A stretch of DNA of 46,701 nt from JBDREA01 sp043820265 (GTDB lineage Archaea; Altiarchaeota; Altiarchaeia; IMC4; JBDREA01): positions 1 to 46,701 of the forward strand of contig JBDREA010000117.1 of NCBI GenBank assembly GCA_043820265.1. Reading direction: 5' to 3'. This document shows positions 42,361 through 46,701 of the stretch, piece after piece (within the stretch, counting starts at the first letter, position 1; the number at the start of each line of letters is the position of its first letter). Both the position numbers and the translations under genes were made by a program. The notes below the pieces were generated by a model, which saw only the letters and a list, made by a program, of their open reading frames with translations, was not told where the DNA came from and ran no database searches.

Positions 42361-42449
42361 TTTTCACATCACCAATAATTAATTTATTAGATGCTATTGT
42401 ATATGCAGCATCCTTTAAAAAGGCTGTAGATTGCGTTTTTTAATAAATA

Positions 42450-42558
42450 TTTATAGTCGATGGCATAATTATCTCTACATCCATATATGCCGTCGAATAT
42501 ATTGGACGTCAAAAATCCCTTATTAGTGTCTAAAGATGTTTGACGTCCACTATATATT
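42450..42558. promoter_or_regulatory. double-hairpin element between divergent promoters (copy B)
   Basis: The order matches copy A at 17005. It starts TTTATAG (42450-42456); arms 42457-42467 (TCGATGGCATA) and 42485-42495 pair with one mismatch. The second inverted repeat follows at once, 42497-42513 (ATATATTGGACGTCAAA) with 42539-42555, 17 bp with one mismatch, running into TATATATT (42551-42558). That TATA-like end lies about 20 bases before ATG 42578, implying a leaderless transcript. Compared with copy A the arms differ in sequence but change together. Confidence 0.75.
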
Positions 42559-42577
42559 GACAATAAATTGAACCATT

Positions 42578-43561
42578 ATGAAATCTATTAAATTATTGGT
42601 TTTAGCGGTATTTTGCATGTGTTTCATCTTTAGTGTGTCTGCCGCCGCAGACTGCCGAGAAGTAAATCTAGTTCTTTCAACCCCTGAACCGGAACCAGAC
42701 ACGTATATTGGAATCACGTTAAAAGACAATCTCAGTAATGCGATTTTGGTATCCGAGACGGTTAAGATATACGACGTCCAGACTACGACGGGGGTGAATA
42801 CCGTAACAAACAGCAACGGATGGTTCAGGTTCAGACCCTCAAAGACGGGAGCCTATAGGCTCATTTTCACCCAGAGCAATCGATGGTGCCCGGTGGAGTT
42901 TTCTGTGAAAAAAAGGATGCGTGAGGTCGGTTCGGGAAGGGACATCTTTTGGCCTGAAAAAAACACTTATGAGGTAGGACAAGATATCATCTTTTCTGTT
43001 CCTTCGGGGGTTGGAGTAAAAGTATTGAATGCCGAAGGGGGCCTTTGGAGGAATCTGGAGGTGAGTAGGGCAGGATATGCAAATATAACCTTTTATGACC
43101 CTGGGATGTACACAATTGTGGTGGCGGAAGTCAGCTCCGAGTACTGGGGCCGAAACCGCTCGATAAAAATCATTCCGTCAAAATCACCACCTACATCTAC
43201 TTCCACCCCCCCTACAACATCCACCTCTTCAACAAGTTCGACCTCAACGATTGAAGTTGCTTTTACAACATCCTCCTTGGATTTGAATGCTTCGTTGGTT
43301 AATGAATCTGTGCTCGCAACGGAGGATTCTGAATCTGACTCAGGAAGCGATTACTGGTTTAAAATGGCCCTTTTTTCCGTTGTCTTGTTTCTCTTCGCCT
43401 TGGTGTTATTCGCACTTGGATTTGCCCATAAAGCTTATCGGAATGTAACTCCATCAAAAAAGAAAGTAAAAACAAAGAAAAAGAGTGCAATGGTGGAGGA
43501 AAAAGAACCTGGAAACGGAAATAGGCGAGGAAACTACAGGAGATACCGCTCAAAGCACTGA
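42578..43561 (+). CDS. membrane-anchored surface protein with Ig-like domains
   Basis: 327 residues. A signal peptide (1-23, ending V-S-A-A-A) is followed by two beta-sandwich regions (about 25-110 and 115-205), of which the first resembles carboxypeptidase-regulatory or PEGA-like repeats. Then come a Ser/Thr/Pro stalk (205-255), one membrane helix (about 262-284) and a strongly basic cytoplasmic tail (285-327). The layout parallels the receptor at 30375-31436. Ligand unknown. It is transcribed from the right edge of the double-hairpin element. Confidence 0.8.
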   Translation: MKSIKLLVLAVFCMCFIFSVSAAADCREVNLVLSTPEPEPDTYIGITLKDNLSNAILVSETVKIYDVQTTTGVNTVTNSNGWFRFRPSKTGAYRLIFTQSNRWCPVEFSVKKRMREVGSGRDIFWPEKNTYEVGQDIIFSVPSGVGVKVLNAEGGLWRNLEVSRAGYANITFYDPGMYTIVVAEVSSEYWGRNRSIKIIPSKSPPTSTSTPPTTSTSSTSSTSTIEVAFTTSSLDLNASLVNESVLATEDSESDSGSDYWFKMALFSVVLFLFALVLFALGFAHKAYRNVTPSKKKVKTKKKSAMVEEKEPGNGNRRGNYRRYRSKH

Positions 43562-43618
43562 AAAAAGCTTTTATATCATTCTTGTTAATAGTTTTATAAA
43601 AAACCTTAGAGGTATATC

Positions 43619-43999
43619 ATGTCCGATCCTTTGTTCAACTTAGCCTTAACGACTTGCATCGTCGGCCTACTTCTCTTGTCATATGCCGGACAAACATTAA
43701 CACCAGCAAAAATCAGGCTAAAAGATATTAGCATAGAGGATGTCGGAAAAAACATATTAGTCTCAGCTGATGTGTCTGAGATACACCAGTTTGAAGGCGG
43801 CTCAATCCTCCTTACCATAACCGGGGACAACTCCTCGATGAAAACATATATACCCTACCACGTATCAAAGGAAATTAAAATTGACATAGAAGAAATTGAA
43901 AACTGCACTCTTGAAATACTTGGCGAGCTCCAAACCTACCAAGGAGAACTCGAACTCGTCGTAGCAGACATTGAGGATATAAAAATCGAAAAATGTTAG
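43619..43999 (+). CDS. membrane-tethered OB-fold protein
   Basis: 126 residues. One N-terminal membrane segment (about 7-27) is followed by a beta-rich domain (about 32-126) whose order of strands, with I-L-V-S-A-D-V-S-E-I-H and L-L-T-I-T-G-D-N, resembles an OB fold that binds nucleic acid. GAGGT precedes ATG 43619. It overlaps the Cas4-like nuclease gene by 7 bases, so the two proteins are probably made together and may act on DNA at the membrane. Confidence 0.65.
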   Translation: MSDPLFNLALTTCIVGLLLLSYAGQTLTPAKIRLKDISIEDVGKNILVSADVSEIHQFEGGSILLTITGDNSSMKTYIPYHVSKEIKIDIEEIENCTLEILGELQTYQGELELVVADIEDIKIEKC

Positions 44000-44787
44000 T
44001 CTCCGCTTCAACTCTAAGTGAATACAACTTCTGCCCAAGGGCAATCTATCTTAGAAAGTCCCTGGGCTTCGGATCCGAGAAAACCGAAAAGATGCAGGAA
44101 GGCCTAATGAGCCACTTAGTAAGAAAAGAGCTTTCGCTGAGACAGGCAAAGATCATAAGGAGGGTGAAGGACGTCGAAGAAATAGGTTTGCTTCTCAATC
44201 GCGAGCTCGCCCAGATAATCAAAGAGATTCCCACCATCTACAAGGAGAGACTGGAGGGAATGGACGCTAACAAATTGCTTGCCAAAATCGAAGGAGACAT
44301 AAAAAATGAGCTACAATTCCAAGAAGAGCACTTGGCTGTAATGGTGGACGAACTCGGTTTAAAGGAAACGCTCACCTACATCACTCCCTGGAAGGTCGAA
44401 TACCCGCTAAGATCCGAGATACTCGGACTTTCAGGTCGCATCGATAAAATCTATCGAAACGAAAGCGAATCCTATCCCGTCGAGATAAAAACCGGCACCG
44501 CCCCAAAAGAATACACGTGGGAGGGAGACAGGATCCAAGTGGGCGCCTATGCTCTGCTCCTCGAGGAAAAACTCGCCCAAACCATAAGATACGCCAAAGT
44601 CGAATACACCCAGTCAATGGAGCAAAGGCCGGTGAACATAACCGAAAAACTCAGAAGACTAGTATTCGAAACAAGAGACAACGTAACATACATATTAGAA
44701 GAAAAAATAATCCCCGAAATCTGCGTCCACGGCCAAGGGAAAAAATGCCACAACTGCGGATACAAAGAAAAATGCTACAGCATGTGA
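43993..44787 (+). CDS. Cas4-like Fe-S exonuclease, not linked to CRISPR
   Basis: 264 residues. C14 near the N-terminus (Y-N-F-C-P-R) and C252, C255, C261 at the C-terminus form the Cas4-type [4Fe-4S] site; C244 is an extra cysteine. The PD-(D/E)xK core shows H41, D151 (G-R-I-D), E164-I-K166 and Q182-V-G-A-Y186. Cas4 family enzymes cut single-stranded DNA ends. No repeats, cas1 or cas2 are nearby, so this is a solo Cas4 homologue whose partner is the OB-fold membrane protein encoded upstream. Confidence 0.88.
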   Translation: MLVSASTLSEYNFCPRAIYLRKSLGFGSEKTEKMQEGLMSHLVRKELSLRQAKIIRRVKDVEEIGLLLNRELAQIIKEIPTIYKERLEGMDANKLLAKIEGDIKNELQFQEEHLAVMVDELGLKETLTYITPWKVEYPLRSEILGLSGRIDKIYRNESESYPVEIKTGTAPKEYTWEGDRIQVGAYALLLEEKLAQTIRYAKVEYTQSMEQRPVNITEKLRRLVFETRDNVTYILEEKIIPEICVHGQGKKCHNCGYKEKCYSM

Positions 44788-44836
44788 AACGAAAAAAGCG
44801 TTTTATAGAAAACGAAACTCGGTGACTAGACGATTA

Positions 44837-44941
44837 TTATTTTTTCCTACTTAGTTTGTACCCTAAGATTATTGCTGCCACTACAACGATCCCTCCGATA
44901 ACCACTGAGCTGAACTCGGGTGCGGGAATTACTTCAATCAT
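44837..44941 (-). CDS. 34-residue PEF-motif membrane micropeptide
   Basis: Starts M-I-E-V-I-P-A-P-E-F-S-S, continues as one membrane helix (about 13-28) and ends in the basic tail Y-K-L-S-R-K-K. This order (P-E-F motif, helix, basic cluster) is that of PEF-CTERM sorting signals recognised by archaeosortases, here with no attached ectodomain. An in-frame stop lies about 27 codons upstream, with no ATG between it and this ATG. It is either a real micropeptide or the surviving tail of a lost surface protein. Confidence 0.5.
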   Translation of the reverse strand: MIEVIPAPEFSSVVIGGIVVVAAIILGYKLSRKK

Positions 44942-45045
44942 TTTTCGGATACTCCAAATTCTACTGTGAAGGCCGCAATAAAAAGAAGAAGTGTTAATTT
45001 AGTCTCTCAAAGAATAAGGGTAGTCTGACATCGACTCAAAAGATT

Positions 45046-45249
45046 CTAGACTTCGGCTTTTTCTTTCACTTTATAAAGTCTAGTAATTGTGCCTGCTATC
45101 TTGTTTCTTATTCTCTTGTTTATCCCGATATCTAAGTGCTCTTGTATCTTGCTTTTGTTTTTTTGGAAGTCGGCGTTGAAGTCTTGGGGGTAATCCTTTA
45201 GAAGCTTCACTGCAACGCGTTTCAGATACGTTTGTTTTATTCGGCCCAT
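45046..45249 (-). CDS. rps17e: 30S ribosomal protein eS17
   Basis: 67 residues. M-G-R-I-K-Q-T-Y-L-K-R-V-A, the middle D-F-N-A-D-F-Q-K-N-K and the C-terminal K-R-I-R-N-K-I-A-G-T-I-T-R-L match archaeal/eukaryotic eS17 over its whole length. The family is absent from bacteria, which supports an archaeal host. It follows sppA on the same strand after 18 bases and may be co-transcribed. Confidence 0.96.
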   Translation of the reverse strand: MGRIKQTYLKRVAVKLLKDYPQDFNADFQKNKSKIQEHLDIGINKRIRNKIAGTITRLYKVKEKAEV

Positions 45250-45267
45250 TTTTATCGGAGAAAAGAC

Positions 45268-46203
45268 TTAAGACAAACTCCTATATAAATTCGGTTGAGG
45301 TCTGCCGGCTTCAACGAAGGCCCGGCCGAGTCCGTATCCGATGTTCGTCGACAAACGGCTTAGGAGGTCTAAAAGGTGCTGCTCGGGTTCTGCCCGTTGG
45401 ACTTTGGGTTTGCCTCGGATTTCTCCGAGTTCAGCTGCCAGATCGATTGCGGCCTCCAAACCACCCAATTCGTCTACTAGACCCAACTCCTTTGCCCTTG
45501 AGCCCAGATAGATGCTTCCGTCGCTGATCGATCTTGCGTATTCAAGGGAGAAATTCCGGTTTAAGCTGACTTCTTCGACAAAGTCGTCGTTGACGTCGTC
45601 TATGAGCTTCTGAAACATGGCATGTTCCTCTTCGGTCATCGGCCGATAGGGGCTTCCAGAATCCTTGTAGGTTCCGCTCTTTATCGTTGTGGTGTTTATT
45701 CCAAGCCAGGAAAATAGGTCGTAGTAGTGCGAAAGGCTCATGATGACGCCGATTGAGCCTGTGATGGAGTCTTCGTCTGCGACGATCAAATCCGCACCTG
45801 ATGCGGCGTAGTAGGCCCCGCTTGCGCCGGCTTCCCCTATCCATGCGACCACTGGTTTTTTGGTTGCTTTAACGGCCCGGGTCAATTCCCGGCTTGCAAC
45901 GACATAGCCGCCTCCAGAGTTTATTTCCAACACAATGGATTTCACAGAAGAGTCTTCGTCGGCCTCTTTTAGGAGGTCTTTGATGGTGTCCACGTGGGCG
46001 CAGCTTGGACCCCCAAAAGTCGTGGGGCAGCCTTCCATGGTGATGACTCCCTTCACAGGGATGACAGCCACTTTGTCGCCGAAGACATAGACTTCATCGA
46101 GAAAACTAGCAAGAAAAAAGATAAGCGCAGCGATAACGATAACGGAGAATACAACCAGCAAAGCCAACGCCATCTTCCACTTATTATCCAAAGTATACAC
46201 CAC
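45268..46203 (-). CDS. sppA: signal peptide peptidase SppA
   Basis: 311 residues. One N-terminal membrane helix (about 11-34) anchors an extracytoplasmic serine protease domain. S128 in G-E-A-G-A-S-G-A-Y-Y is the nucleophile, and K180 in I-K-S-G-T-Y-K-D, 52 residues later, is the general base, the spacing known from Thermococcus SppA. I-N-S-G-G-G precedes the active site. It degrades cleaved signal peptides in the membrane, fitting a cell with many secreted proteins. Confidence 0.95.
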   Translation of the reverse strand: MVYTLDNKWKMALALLVVFSVIVIAALIFFLASFLDEVYVFGDKVAVIPVKGVITMEGCPTTFGGPSCAHVDTIKDLLKEADEDSSVKSIVLEINSGGGYVVASRELTRAVKATKKPVVAWIGEAGASGAYYAASGADLIVADEDSITGSIGVIMSLSHYYDLFSWLGINTTTIKSGTYKDSGSPYRPMTEEEHAMFQKLIDDVNDDFVEEVSLNRNFSLEYARSISDGSIYLGSRAKELGLVDELGGLEAAIDLAAELGEIRGKPKVQRAEPEQHLLDLLSRLSTNIGYGLGRAFVEAGRPQPNLYRSLS

Positions 46204-46328
46204 CCAATAAAATCAAAGCTCAAAAGAATAAGATAATGGAATATAAAAGTGGTGGTTTTCACAGAAGAAACAGGTTGAAAAGGCTAAAGCGAAACTGTAT
46301 CTATACGGGTTAGGTCCTCATAAGGCTA

Positions 46329-46661
46329 TTAGACTTGTTCGATGCAGATATTGTCCACACATCTACAATCTGGAATAATCCTGTCTTGTTCAGGACACCT
46401 AATTACTCTTCTCATCAGATGATACCACTTATTTCTGCAAAGAAAGGCACACTCAGAGGGATTTCTTCGGGATATACAGTCTTCATCTTCTTCACAGTAT
46501 AAGGAATCCTGAAAATATTCTGAATTGACGGTAGTGCTTGTATTAGGGCTTGTTAATGTTGTTGAGGAGATATTAGCAGTTGGAGAAATTATCTCTTCAG
46601 ATTGTTCAGTTATGCAGCCTGAAGTCAACACCAAAAGAATTAGCCAGCACCCCCATCTCAT
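46329..46661 (-). CDS. small lipoprotein with eight-cysteine cluster
   Basis: 110 residues. A short signal sequence ends in the lipobox L-T-S-G-C16. A Ser/Thr-rich spacer (about 20-48) leads to a domain with eight cysteines spaced C-x5-C-x8-C-x3-C-x13-C-x9-C-x-C-x4-C, starting Y-C-E and ending C-V-D-N-I-C. The same order occurs in the larger lipoprotein at 13077-13718. Function unknown; likely four disulfides outside the membrane. Confidence 0.8.
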   Translation of the reverse strand: MRWGCWLILLVLTSGCITEQSEEIISPTANISSTTLTSPNTSTTVNSEYFQDSLYCEEDEDCISRRNPSECAFLCRNKWYHLMRRVIRCPEQDRIIPDCRCVDNICIEQV

Positions 46662-46701
46662 TTTCTTTTTCTATTTCGAAAAATCCTCACCTATCGGGGT
46701 G

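Noticed and set aside
43993..44787. CRISPR-Cas locus around the Cas4-like gene
   Set aside because: No repeat-spacer array and no cas1, cas2 or effector gene lies within the window.
44813..44826. Possible third ftr-end relic (AAACTCGG)
   Set aside because: Only eight bases match and neighbouring bases do not follow; it is within chance.
46685..46698. Short inverted repeat CACC...GGTG near the right window edge
   Set aside because: Four-base arms are too short to mean anything.

Overview
The window reads as a chromosomal segment of an archaeon on the euryarchaeal side. It encodes MC1 chromatin protein, ribosomal protein eS17, archaeal phosphoglycerate mutase (ApgM), a HerA-type ATPase, formylmethanofuran:tetrahydromethanopterin formyltransferase (Ftr) and the CdhD/CdhE corrinoid iron-sulfur proteins. 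Promoters show TATA-like boxes, and several transcripts look leaderless or nearly so. Ftr plus CdhDE suggests an archaeal Wood-Ljungdahl pathway. An Altiarchaeota-like or other uncultivated euryarchaeal host is plausible, but this is an inference. No CRISPR array, rRNA or transposase was seen, and no gene-free stretch exceeds 300 bases.

Layout. 1-1466: two strong hairpins, a short relic of the apgM 3' end, and a SelO-like kinase-fold gene split by one in-frame TGA. 1488-5559: apgM, a beta-helix surface protein, tRNA-Arg(TCG) and a proline dehydrogenase-like gene. 5583-13718: a 2467-residue surface metallopeptidase/adhesin and a lipoprotein. 13779-24682: ion antiporter with a DUF47/PhoU-like partner, thrC, a galT-like gene, two methyltransferases, an iron-sulfur flavoprotein, a TPR-AAA+ ATPase, tyrA and a LOG-like protein. 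24736-30378: ftr and a radical SAM gene facing each other across an accessory island (vapBC, a membrane protein, a DUF4143 ATPase, a Yip1-like protein). 30375-35025: a probable corrinoid-uptake locus (surface receptor, ECF T, A and S components) with paired operators, then a DUF4443 regulator-like gene. 35076-41201: deaminase, HerA, cdhD, an orphan Fe-S protein, cdhE, two membrane proteins and a ribbon-helix-helix protein. 41189-46701: RNase HIII, MC1, a surface protein, an OB-fold/Cas4-like pair, a PEF-motif micropeptide, eS17, SppA and a second eight-cysteine lipoprotein.

Most notable pattern. Accessory genes lie beside short, diverged, in-frame copies of the 3' ends of neighbouring host genes. 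One apgM end copy sits beyond the SelO-like gene. Two ftr end copies sit beyond vapBC and beyond the DUF4143 ATPase, and share a 37-base perfect direct repeat. One copy of the radical SAM gene end abuts the ATPase stop. Many differences are synonymous, so the copies look captured from relatives. This resembles integration or recombination at the 3' ends of protein-coding genes, with no integrase in view.

Two other signals stand out. Two divergent intergenic regions (17005-17116 and 42450-42558) carry the same double-hairpin element, whose arms differ in sequence but stay complementary. A TTGGATAA-N-TTATCCAA palindrome overlies the start regions of both the receptor/radical SAM operon and the ECF operon. 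Together with CdhDE in the same window, this suggests a corrinoid-acquisition regulon feeding C1 metabolism.
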